A stretch of 5,897 nt of DNA from Ruminococcaceae bacterium UBA7075 (GTDB lineage Bacteria; Bacillota; Clostridia; Oscillospirales; Acutalibacteraceae), in assembly GCA_002493635.1 (NCBI GenBank), contig DKZL01000006.1:482-6378 (forward strand), written 5' to 3'. Positions 1-5,827 of this stretch are shown here, one piece after another. The translations under genes and the position numbers were made by a program. The notes under the pieces are model-generated. The model did no database searches and was not told where the DNA came from. It saw only the letters and a list, made by a program, of their open reading frames with translations. The first letter of the stretch is position 1, and every line of letters begins with the position of its first letter.

Positions 1-71
1 ACGACCCCTGTGTCGTTCCTAATGTAGAACATTACTATTGTTGGAGTCAGGAACGACACGGGGGTCGTTCC
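1..71. repeat. Nested inverted repeat, left part cut by window edge
   Basis: Bases 1-20 (ACGACCCCTGTGTCGTTCCT) are complementary to 49-68 at 19 of 20 positions. The exception is T9 opposite G60, which is a G-U wobble in plus-strand RNA. The loop is 28 nt. The right arm is also part of a smaller dyad, GGAACGAC (50-57) with GTCGTTCC (64-71) around a 6-nt loop. The left arm shows the matching dyad, ACGAC (1-5) with GTCGT (12-16), and is probably truncated by the window start. The unit GGAACGAC-N6-GTCGTTCC therefore occurs twice in opposite orientation. It could fold as one long hairpin or two short ones. There is no T-tract, so it is not a standard terminator. It looks like an interspersed intergenic hairpin repeat, but copy number cannot be judged from one window. 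Confidence 0.75.
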
Positions 72-76
72 CTACG

Positions 77-105
77 GTGGTTTATTAAAAGTTTTATTAA
101 ACCGC
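77..105. repeat. AT-rich near-perfect palindrome
   Basis: GGTTTATTAAAA (79-90) and TTTTATTAAACC (92-103) are complementary at 11 of 12 positions around G91. The stem extends outward by a T78/G104 wobble and a G77-C105 pair. It lies about 110-140 nt past the rsmE stop codon on that gene's strand. No U-run follows the closing GG/CC pairs on either strand, so a terminator role is only possible. A protein-binding site or part of a repeat element together with 1-71 is equally possible. Confidence 0.6.
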
Positions 106-152
106 AAAACTATAATTTAACTTTTATTAGTGCATTATGATGTTTATATAAA

Positions 153-216
153 ATTCAAAGTTCATCTTCGGGTCGCAACCGTTACATACTAAACAAAACT
201 TCTGAAGCGACTAAAA
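153..216 (-). repeat. Degenerate dispersed repeat, copy A (minus strand)
   Basis: Read on the minus strand immediately after the rsmE stop codon, this stretch begins TTTTAGTCGCTTCAGAAGTTT (216 down to 196, with one base of the match differing on each side) and later has CCCGAAGATGAACTTTG (172 down to 156). The plus strand near the right edge of the window has the same blocks in the same order, with a similar spacer of 22-23 nt. The 3' block could form CGAAG/CTTTG with a 5-nt loop. The spacer is poorly conserved. No clear terminator for rsmE is seen here. Confidence 0.5.
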
Positions 217-945
217 TTAATCAAAATTCCCTGTCTGATACATTATTATTGAAAGTGCGGCGAGCGGTGCTGTTTCGCATCTCAGAATTCTTTTTCCGAG
301 TGTTGCCGTGTTGCCGTTGCTTGCAACGATTTTATCAACCTCATCCTGTTCAAAACCGCCCTCACTGCCTATGAAAATTCCTATTGATTTCGGTGTATCC
401 GTCAGAATATTTTTTACTGACTCACCACCCATTTCATAAAAAATTATAGTTTTGTCATTCTCTTTTGCAAGCTCAGCGGCTTTTGAAAAAGTAACGCACT
501 CGCACACCTGCGGAATAATTCCTCTTCGGCTCTGCATTGCCGCCTGCAAGGCAATTTTCTGCCAACGCACCTGCTTTTTGGCAAGCGATTTTGCATCGGG
601 ACGTGAAACGCATCTTGCACTCAACACGGGCACAATCCTGCTTACACCAAGCTCAACGCACTTCTGAATTATATAATCCATTTTGTCGCCCTTTGGAAGA
701 GCCTGATACAGCGTTACCTCAATATCAGGCTCATTTTGGCATATACTTTTTTCAAGAACATCGACTGTTACACATTCAGCAGTGATTTCAGAAATTCTGC
801 AAAGGCACTGCGTTTTGTCGGGAGTAACAAGTGTAATTTCCTCACCCCTGTTCATTCGCAGAACCTTTGAAATATGCTTTGCACTTTCGCCGAAAAGTGA
901 ATATTTTTCGGTTGCAATGTTGCTTTCTGTAAAAAACCACGCCAT
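217..945 (-). CDS. rsmE: RsmE, 16S rRNA (uracil1498-N3)-methyltransferase
   Basis: This 242-residue cytosolic enzyme is of normal length for RsmE, a SPOUT-class methyltransferase that uses S-adenosylmethionine to make m3U1498 in 16S rRNA of the 30S subunit. The start MAWFF matches the family's usual M-A-R-F-F beginning of the N-terminal PUA-like domain. KGDKMD lies at about 85-90. The SAM-binding knot shows FIGSEGGF at about 191-198 and LGKRILRCETAPLAAL at about 216-231, the family signature with Cys where Thr is common. The ATG at 945 is preferred because GAGG (956-953) sits 7 nt upstream. An in-frame TTG at 963 would place that GAGG inside the gene and add MKRGFY, which the family does not need. 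In many Firmicutes rsmE follows prmA, but here it stands first and alone on its strand, divergent from pncC. Confidence 0.95.
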   Translation of the reverse strand: MAWFFTESNIATEKYSLFGESAKHISKVLRMNRGEEITLVTPDKTQCLCRISEITAECVTVDVLEKSICQNEPDIEVTLYQALPKGDKMDYIIQKCVELGVSRIVPVLSARCVSRPDAKSLAKKQVRWQKIALQAAMQSRRGIIPQVCECVTFSKAAELAKENDKTIIFYEMGGESVKNILTDTPKSIGIFIGSEGGFEQDEVDKIVASNGNTATLGKRILRCETAPLAALSIIMYQTGNFD

Positions 946-952
946 ATAAAAA

Positions 953-956
953 CCTC
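953..956 (-). promoter_or_regulatory. rsmE ribosome binding site
   Basis: On the minus strand AACGAGG ends 7 nt before the ATG at 945. It decides between that ATG and the upstream in-frame TTG at 963, which lies before the Shine-Dalgarno sequence. Confidence 0.8.
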
Positions 957-996
957 GTTTCAATATAATGCCCGATATTCTGAATAAACTAATAAT

Positions 997-1025
997 AATA
1001 TACCAAAAATTAAAAATAATTGCAA
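997..1025 (-). promoter_or_regulatory. Putative sigma-A promoter for rsmE
   Basis: On the minus strand there is a -35 box TTGCAA (1025-1020), a 17-nt spacer, and a -10 box TATATT (1002-997), five of six matches to TATAAT. Transcription would start near 990, leaving a leader of about 45 nt before the ATG at 945. The -35 hexamer is a palindrome and is also the -35 of the opposing pncC promoter. AT-rich DNA makes chance matches common, so this is an inference. Confidence 0.5.
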
Positions 1026-1048
1026 TAAATAAGTATTGGTGTTAAAAT
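1020..1048 (+). promoter_or_regulatory. Putative sigma-A promoter for pncC, extended -10
   Basis: TTGCAA (1020-1025) has four of six -35 matches. It is followed by a 17-nt spacer and TAAAAT (1043-1048), with five of six -10 matches. TG at 1040-1041, one base before the -10, gives an extended -10 element. Transcription would start near 1055, leaving a leader of about 40 nt. Confidence 0.6.
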
Positions 1049-1078
1049 ACAATTATTAACTTAATAATTTAATATAGT

Positions 1079-1083
1079 AGGAG
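1079..1083 (+). promoter_or_regulatory. pncC ribosome binding site
   Basis: AGGAG (1079-1083) lies 11 nt before the ATG at 1095, a little long but workable. The alternative GTG start at 1083-1085 shares its first base with this Shine-Dalgarno sequence and so cannot be served by it. Confidence 0.7.
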
Positions 1084-1094
1084 TGAAATATAAA

Positions 1095-1649
1095 ATGGTG
1101 ACATTAACTGACCTTGATATTATCAGCCTTATTCGTAAAAATAACTTAAATGCCGATACACTTCAGGAGGATGTTGTAAGACTTCTGCTTGAAAAAGGGC
1201 TTAAGGTTGCCACAGCCGAAAGCTGTACAGGCGGACTTTTAAGCGAGAGAATAACAAGAGTCAGCGGCTCAAGCTCTGTTTTTGAGTGCGGAGTTTGCTC
1301 CTATGCAAACAGTATTAAGCAAAAGGTGCTCGGTGTGCAGGAAACAACTCTGTCCGTATTGGGTGCAGTATCTGCCGAAACAGCAGTGCAGATGGCTGAG
1401 GGTGTAAAAAAAATATCGGGAGCAGACATCGGAATCAGTACAACGGGTATTGCAGGCCCTACGGGAGGAACGCCGGAAAAACCCGTCGGACTGGTATTTT
1501 TAGGTGTGTGTACAAATTCGCAGTCTTATGCATTAAGGCTGGAACTCGGCGGCAAAGAAAATATGAAAAATTCCCGTGACTACATCAGAAAAGTCACGAC
1601 TGACGCGGCTTTGTTTACTATTTTAGATGTAATTTTGAGTAAAAAATAA
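1095..1649 (+). CDS. pncC: PncC/CinA C-terminal domain nicotinamide-nucleotide amidohydrolase
   Basis: This 184-residue protein consists of a CinA C-terminal domain alone. The family hydrolyses nicotinamide mononucleotide (NMN) to nicotinate mononucleotide and ammonia, returning NMN from NAD breakdown to NAD synthesis in the cytosol. Visible motifs are AESCTGG (about 41-47; the Ser of ESCTGG is the expected catalytic residue), the CSYANSIKQKVLGV segment (about 68-81, with the conserved Tyr, Asn and Lys), and TTGIAGPTGGTPEKPVG (about 116-132). The N-terminal molybdopterin-binding-like domain of full-length CinA is absent, so the protein compares with the short PncC type. It has a leader of roughly 15-20 extra residues before the domain. 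The start at 1095 is set by AGGAG at 1079-1083. No clear terminator follows, so some read-through into malQ is possible. The annotation could equally read 'CinA family protein'; the biochemical role is inferred from the family. Confidence 0.92.
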   Translation: MVTLTDLDIISLIRKNNLNADTLQEDVVRLLLEKGLKVATAESCTGGLLSERITRVSGSSSVFECGVCSYANSIKQKVLGVQETTLSVLGAVSAETAVQMAEGVKKISGADIGISTTGIAGPTGGTPEKPVGLVFLGVCTNSQSYALRLELGGKENMKNSRDYIRKVTTDAALFTILDVILSKK

Positions 1650-1686
1650 GGATTTTTTACTAATTTGTAAATGTTTTAAAAAATTC

Positions 1687-1715
1687 TTGTAAAATAGAAT
1701 ACAATATGATAATAT
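1687..1715 (+). promoter_or_regulatory. Candidate promoter for malQ-glgP
   Basis: TTGTAA (1687-1692) and TAATAT (1710-1715), four of six matches each, are separated by 17 nt. TATGAT (1705-1710) and GATAAT (1708-1713) are alternative -10 boxes but lack a well-spaced -35. A promoter somewhere in 1665-1725 is likely because the downstream leader is structured and the operon function is unrelated to pncC. The exact boxes are uncertain. Confidence 0.35.
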
Positions 1716-1725
1716 ATAAATATTA

Positions 1726-1799
1726 CTATGGAGTTGTACGGGCGTTTTTTGCTCTGAATCCATAGATTTAAAAATTTAATATCCGTCAGAATGGAGTTG
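1726..1799 (+). other. Structured malQ leader with duplicated Shine-Dalgarno region
   Basis: CTATGGA (1726-1732) is perfectly complementary to TCCATAG (1759-1765), with a 26-nt loop. The 9-mer ATGGAGTTG at 1728-1736 recurs exactly at 1791-1799, where it contains the malQ Shine-Dalgarno sequence. TCCAT (1759-1763) could therefore pair either with the upstream copy or with the ribosome binding site. No known riboswitch class is recognised. Confidence 0.4.
1793..1796 (+). promoter_or_regulatory. malQ ribosome binding site
   Basis: GGAG (1793-1796) lies 9 nt before the ATG at 1806. It supports that start over the in-frame ATG at 1791, which would contain the Shine-Dalgarno sequence as its own second codon and has none of its own upstream. 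Confidence 0.75.
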
Positions 1800-1805
1800 A
1801 TTTTT

Positions 1806-3296
1806 ATGGCAAGAAGTGCAGGTGTATTGCTTTCAATTACTTCACTTCCTTCCCCCTACGGTATCGGCACAATAGGCAAAGAAGCAAGAAAATTTGCTGA
1901 CTGGCTTAAAAAATCCGGTCAGACAGTCTGGCAGATTCTTCCTGTTGGACCGACAAGCTACGGTGACTCACCGTATCAGTCATTTTCAACCTATGCAGGC
2001 AACCCCTATCTTATTGACCTTGATACGCTCAAGGACGAGGGTCTTGTAACTCAGGAACAGCTTGACAGCTTTGACTGGGGCAACAATGATGAAGAGGTTG
2101 ACTACGAGAAAATTTACAACAGCAGATTTGAAGTTCTAAGAATTGCATACAAGAACTTCAAGGCTGAGTGCGACCAGAAGGAATTTAATTCTTTCAAGCG
2201 CAAAAATTCAAAGTGGATTAAAAACTATGCGCTTTATATGGCTGTAAAGAAGAGCTTTAATATGGTTTCGTGGACAGAGTGGCCTGATGAAGAAATCAAA
2301 ATGCACGAAGAGACAGCTGTTAAGCGTTATGAGCGCAAGTTAAAAGACGATGTTGATTTCTGGAAATTTGTTCAGTTTAAATTCTATGAGCAGTGGGAAA
2401 GCTTCCGTGCTTATGTAAACGGACTTGGCATTAAAATACTCGGTGATATGCCTATTTATGTTGCAATGGACAGTGCAGACACCTGGGCTAATCCCGAACT
2501 GTTCCAGCTTTATGATGACGGTGATCCTATAGCAGTTGCAGGCTGTCCGCCAGATTACTTCTCTGCAACAGGCCAGCTTTGGGGAAATCCACTTTATGAT
2601 TGGGATTACCTTGAGCAGACAGATTATGAGTGGTGGTTTGAGCGTATAAAGGCTGCTTCAAAGCTTTATGACATTACAAGAATTGACCACTTCAGAGCTT
2701 TTGCAAGTTACTATTCAATTCCGTTCCCTGCTGAAAACGCAATTAACGGCGAGTGGGTTGACGGACCTCGTATTAAGTTCTTTGAGATGATGGAAGAAGC
2801 ACTCGGCAAGATTGAAATTGTTGCCGAAGATCTGGGTACTCTTACACCTGATGTAACCGAGCTTATGCAGCAGACAGGTTATCCGGGAATGAAGGTACTT
2901 GAGTTTGCATTTGACAGTGGTGAAGAAAACGACTATCTTCCGCACAAATATACAGAGAATTGCGTTGTTTACACAGGTACTCACGATAACGACACTGTTA
3001 TCGGCTGGGCAGAAACTGCAAAGCCCGAAGACATTAACTACGCAAGAAGTTATTGCCGTATGCCTGAGGATGAGCCTTTTAACTGGGGACTTATCCGTAC
3101 TGCTTACGAAAGCAAGGCAGGTATGGCAATTGTACCTATGCAGGATATTCTTGGTCTTGGCAAAGAGGCAAGAATGAACATTCCGTCAACTCTCGGCGGA
3201 AACTGGGTATGGCGACTTAAAAGCGATGCTCTCACTGATGAGCTTGCAGATAAATTAAAATCTATGTCTGAAAACAGCGGACGACTGGAGGATTAA
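1806..3296 (+). CDS. malQ: 4-alpha-glucanotransferase (amylomaltase, GH77)
   Basis: This 496-residue cytosolic enzyme is the usual size for short bacterial amylomaltases. It transfers alpha-1,4-glucan segments between maltooligosaccharides, making longer chains and free glucose. It begins MARSAGVLLSITSLPSPYGI, matching the family's N-terminal S-G-(I/V)-L-L...TSLP pattern. GDMPIYVAMDSADTW is at about 213-227 and GQLWGNPLYDW at about 256-266. The catalytic residues expected for GH77 are present: nucleophile Asp294 in RIDHFR, acid/base Glu341 in VAEDLG, and the transition-state Asp394 in THDND. The C-terminal LGGNWVWR is at about 463-470. After the nucleophile it reads FRAFA, where the common form is FRGFE. 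The start at 1806 rests on GGAG at 1793-1796 and on family alignment. The stop lies 3 bp before glgP, indicating a two-gene operon for alpha-glucan use. Confidence 0.96.
   Translation: MARSAGVLLSITSLPSPYGIGTIGKEARKFADWLKKSGQTVWQILPVGPTSYGDSPYQSFSTYAGNPYLIDLDTLKDEGLVTQEQLDSFDWGNNDEEVDYEKIYNSRFEVLRIAYKNFKAECDQKEFNSFKRKNSKWIKNYALYMAVKKSFNMVSWTEWPDEEIKMHEETAVKRYERKLKDDVDFWKFVQFKFYEQWESFRAYVNGLGIKILGDMPIYVAMDSADTWANPELFQLYDDGDPIAVAGCPPDYFSATGQLWGNPLYDWDYLEQTDYEWWFERIKAASKLYDITRIDHFRAFASYYSIPFPAENAINGEWVDGPRIKFFEMMEEALGKIEIVAEDLGTLTPDVTELMQQTGYPGMKVLEFAFDSGEENDYLPHKYTENCVVYTGTHDNDTVIGWAETAKPEDINYARSYCRMPEDEPFNWGLIRTAYESKAGMAIVPMQDILGLGKEARMNIPSTLGGNWVWRLKSDALTDELADKLKSMSENSGRLED
3287..3291 (+). promoter_or_regulatory. 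glgP ribosome binding site inside the malQ 3' end
   Basis: GGAGG (3287-3291) sits within the last malQ codons, 8 nt before the glgP ATG. Ribosomes finishing malQ pass directly over it, which suggests translational coupling. It also rules out the later in-frame ATG at 3312 as the main start. Confidence 0.85.
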
Positions 3297-3299
3297 TCA

Positions 3300-5666
3300 A
3301 TGGGTAATATTATGGAAAAGCTTGAGCTTACAGCGCAGTCTATGTACTGCAAAAAGGTTGAAGAGCTTACTCCTGCTGAGCTGCATCTTTCACTTGGCAA
3401 GGCAGTAATGGGCGAAATTGCAGACAACTGGGCAGCAAGCAAGGCAAAGCATAACAGCGAACGCAGAGCGTATTATTTCTCTGCTGAATTCCTTATGGGC
3501 AGAATGATGTACAACAACCTCTACTGCCTTGGTATTCTTGAAGATGTTACAAAGATGCTTAAGAAAAAGGGCATTGACATCAATGTATTTGAGGATATTG
3601 ACGACGCTGCTCTCGGCAACGGCGGTCTTGGCAGACTTGCTGCATGCTATCTTGACAGTGCTGCAACTCAGGAAGTTCCTCTTGACGGTTACGGCATCAG
3701 ATACAAGTATGGTCTTTTCAAGCAGCTCATCGAGGACGGTTATCAGAAAGAAATCGCTGACAACTGGCAGAAATTTGAAGATCCTTGGTGCAACCGTGTT
3801 GAGGATGAGGCTGTTACAGTAAGCTTCAAGGATCAGACAGTTAAGGCTGTTCCTTATGATATGGCTGTTATCGGCTGCAAGACAAATAACATCAACACAC
3901 TCCGCCTTTGGCAGGCTGAAGCAATCAATGACTTTGATTTTACAGCATTTAACAATACAGAATATGACAAGGCTGTTAAGGAAAAGAATGACGCTGAGAA
4001 TATCTCAAAGGTTCTTTATCCAAACGACAACCAGTATGAGGGCAAGGTATTAAGACTTAAGCAGCAGTATTTCTTCTGCTCAGCTTCTCTTCAGGACATT
4101 ATGCGCCGTTACAAGGCAAAGCATGGCAATGACTTTAGCTTCTTTGCTAAAGAGAACGCTATCCAGCTTAACGATACACACCCTGTATCATGTGTACCTG
4201 AGCTTGTAAGACTTCTTATGCTTGAGGGTATGAACTTTGACGAGGCATTTGAAATTGCAAGAAAGACATGCTCATATACAAACCACACTGTTCTCGGTGA
4301 GGCTCTTGAGAAGTGGCCTGCTGACCTTATGACACAGGTTATTCCTGAGATTTATCACATCATCTGCCTTATCGCAAACAAGTGTCAGGAAGAGCTTACT
4401 GCAAAGGGCGTTTCTGAAGAAATGAAGGCTAAGATGCGCATTGTTGACGGCAACCTTGTTCATATGGCAAGACTTGCAACATATGCTGCAACATATGTAA
4501 ACGGCGTTGCACAGCTTCACACAGAAATCCTTAAGGATGATGTTCTCAAGGAGTGGTATCAGGTATATCCTGAGAGATTCCAGAACAAGACAAACGGTAT
4601 TACACAGAGAAGATGGCTTGGTCTTTGCAACCCTGAGCTTTCTGCTCTTATCACAGATAAGGTTGGTTCTGACGCTTGGCTTACAGACCTTTCACTTATT
4701 TCAAAGCTTAATGATTGCCTTGACACAAGAACAATCAACAAGTTCAATACAATCAAGAAGAAGAAGAAACAGCAGCTTGCTGAGTACATTAAGAAGATGG
4801 ATGGCTTTGATATAAATCCTGATTCAATCTATGATGTACAGGTTAAGAGACTTCACGAGTACAAGAGACAGCTTCTCAACGCTTTCTCTATTATGACAAT
4901 CTACTTCAGACTCAAGGACAAGAAGCTCACAAACTGGACTCCTACAACATTTATCTTCGGTGCAAAGGCTGCTCCTGGTTATGCAAGAGCAAAGGCAATC
5001 ATCAAGTATATCAACGAGATTGCAAATCTTGTAAATAACGACCCTGATACAAAGGATCTTCTTCAGGTTTACTTTATTTCAAACTACAATGTATCATACG
5101 CAGAAAAGATTGTTGTTGCTGCTGATATTTCAGAGCAGACTTCAACAGCAGGTCTTGAAGCATCAGGTACAGGTAATATGAAGTTTATGCTCAACGGTGC
5201 AGTTACACTCGGCACATATGACGGTGCTAACATCGAAATCGCAGAGTGTGCAGGCGAAGAGAACGAGTATATCTTCGGTGCAAGAGTTGAGGATATTGAA
5301 AAGCTCAAGAAAGAGGGATATAATCCAAAGGCTCTTTATGACGCTAATCCTGAAATCAAGAGAGTTGTTGATACACTTATCGACGGCACATTTGACGATG
5401 ACGGCGCACAGGGCGAGGGCAGCTTCAAGGAGCTTCACGACGCACTCCTCAAGGGAACATCATGGCAGGAGGCTGACCACTACTTCCTCATCTATGATCT
5501 TCCGCTCTATGTTGACGCAAAGATTAAGGCTAACGCTGATTATGCTGACAGAAAGGCTTTCGGCAAGAAGTGCCTTATGAATGTAGCAAACGCAGGCAAG
5601 TTCTCATCAGACCGTGCTATCGTAGAGTATGCTAAGGAAATCTGGCACACAAGCTACAAAAAGTAA
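3300..5666 (+). CDS. glgP: Glycogen/maltodextrin phosphorylase (GT35)
   Basis: This 788-residue pyridoxal-phosphate enzyme removes terminal glucose units from alpha-1,4-glucans with phosphate, giving glucose-1-phosphate. All main GT35 landmarks are visible: ALGNGGLGRLAACYLDS (104-120), VLYPNDN (238-244), QLNDTHP (289-295), YTNHT (326-330, His329 at the active site), KTNGITQRRWL (430-440), VKRLHEYKRQLLN (515-527, with the phosphate/PLP-contacting Lys516, Arg517 and Lys522), and EASGTGNMKFMLNG (620-633), whose Lys628 corresponds to the PLP-binding lysine. DGANIEIAE follows at 641-649. The N-terminus is short and lacks an obvious counterpart of the Ser14 phosphorylation segment of animal enzymes, as in other bacterial phosphorylases. 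After YTNHTVL it has Gly-Glu-Ala where Pro-Glu-Ala is common. Codon use is narrow and repetitive, suggesting high expression. It is the second gene after malQ and is closed by a strong terminator. Whether glycogen or imported maltodextrin is the main substrate cannot be told from sequence. Confidence 0.97.
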   Translation: MGNIMEKLELTAQSMYCKKVEELTPAELHLSLGKAVMGEIADNWAASKAKHNSERRAYYFSAEFLMGRMMYNNLYCLGILEDVTKMLKKKGIDINVFEDIDDAALGNGGLGRLAACYLDSAATQEVPLDGYGIRYKYGLFKQLIEDGYQKEIADNWQKFEDPWCNRVEDEAVTVSFKDQTVKAVPYDMAVIGCKTNNINTLRLWQAEAINDFDFTAFNNTEYDKAVKEKNDAENISKVLYPNDNQYEGKVLRLKQQYFFCSASLQDIMRRYKAKHGNDFSFFAKENAIQLNDTHPVSCVPELVRLLMLEGMNFDEAFEIARKTCSYTNHTVLGEALEKWPADLMTQVIPEIYHIICLIANKCQEELTAKGVSEEMKAKMRIVDGNLVHMARLATYAATYVNGVAQLHTEILKDDVLKEWYQVYPERFQNKTNGITQRRWLGLCNPELSALITDKVGSDAWLTDLSLISKLNDCLDTRTINKFNTIKKKKKQQLAEYIKKMDGFDINPDSIYDVQVKRLHEYKRQLLNAFSIMTIYFRLKDKKLTNWTPTTFIFGAKAAPGYARAKAIIKYINEIANLVNNDPDTKDLLQVYFISNYNVSYAEKIVVAADISEQTSTAGLEASGTGNMKFMLNGAVTLGTYDGANIEIAECAGEENEYIFGARVEDIEKLKKEGYNPKALYDANPEIKRVVDTLIDGTFDDDGAQGEGSFKELHDALLKGTSWQEADHYFLIYDLPLYVDAKIKANADYADRKAFGKKCLMNVANAGKFSSDRAIVEYAKEIWHTSYKK

Positions 5667-5692
5667 TTTTAGTCCGGTAAATCAATATTATA

Positions 5693-5734
5693 AACCGCAG
5701 AACAAAACATCGCTTTTGTTCTGCGGTTATTTTT
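5693..5734 (+). terminator. Strong intrinsic terminator of malQ-glgP
   Basis: AACCGCAGAACAAAA (5693-5707) and TTTTGTTCTGCGGTT (5714-5728) form a perfect 15-bp stem with loop CATCGC, followed by ATTTTT (5729-5734). It begins 27 nt after the glgP stop codon. Confidence 0.93.
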
Positions 5735-5753
5735 GTTGGTTCTATATTTAGTT

Positions 5754-5784
5754 GGGGTAAAAATATAATATGATTATCCCTTTT
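5754..5784 (+). terminator. Possible secondary terminator hairpin
   Basis: GGGGTAA (5754-5760) pairs with TTATCCC (5774-5780), seven pairs including one G-U, with a 13-nt AT-rich loop and TTTT at 5781-5784. It is weak and could be a back-up terminator or a chance dyad. Confidence 0.3.
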
Positions 5785-5795
5785 AGTCAGCCTGT

Positions 5796-5819
5796 TTTGT
5801 ACACGATATTGGTGACAAA
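5796..5819. repeat. Small bulged dyad
   Basis: TTTGT (5796-5800) and CAC (5802-5804) pair with GTG (5812-5814) and ACAAA (5815-5819). This gives eight pairs with one bulged A at 5801 and a 7-nt loop. It may be an operator-like site or RNA hairpin; its function is unknown. Confidence 0.3.
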
Positions 5820-5827
5820 TTAAAGTT

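Noticed and set aside
534..560. Methionine in RsmE (AAMQSRR) where many homologues have an acidic or basic residue
   Set aside because: This position already varies among Firmicutes RsmE proteins and the SAM-binding motifs are intact, so it does not suggest altered function.
452..785. Two plus-strand frames opposite rsmE
   Set aside because: They are antisense to a confidently identified gene, with no ribosome binding site or recognisable domain.
945..963. TTG at 963 as the rsmE start, adding MKRGFY
   Set aside because: The Shine-Dalgarno sequence GAGG lies inside this extension at 7 nt from the ATG at 945, and RsmE proteins normally begin at the MA-x-FF position.
1083..1094. GTG at 1083 as the pncC start
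   Set aside because: It overlaps the AGGAG ribosome binding site and has no other Shine-Dalgarno sequence upstream.
1650..1710. Weak hairpins TTTAC/GTAAA (1656-1671) and TTGTA/TACAA (1687-1704) as a pncC terminator
   Set aside because: The stems are only 5 bp and purely AT-rich apart from one G-C pair, with no well-placed T-tract. Termination here cannot be supported.
1728..1757. Nine-codon leader ORF (MELYGRFLL) before malQ
   Set aside because: No ribosome binding site precedes it and it has no run of regulatory codons. Its start is better explained as one half of the duplicated ATGGAGTTG.
4755..4770. Lysine run (KKKKK) in GlgP at residues 486-490
   Set aside because: The surrounding sequence keeps the normal GT35 reading through to VKRLHEYKR, so it is not a frameshift or slippage artefact, only a lysine-rich helix.
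2715..5580. Several frames of 65-127 codons overlapping malQ and glgP on both strands
   Set aside because: They lie wholly inside two long, well-conserved genes, show low-complexity Ser/Leu/Arg-rich translations, and lack ribosome binding sites.
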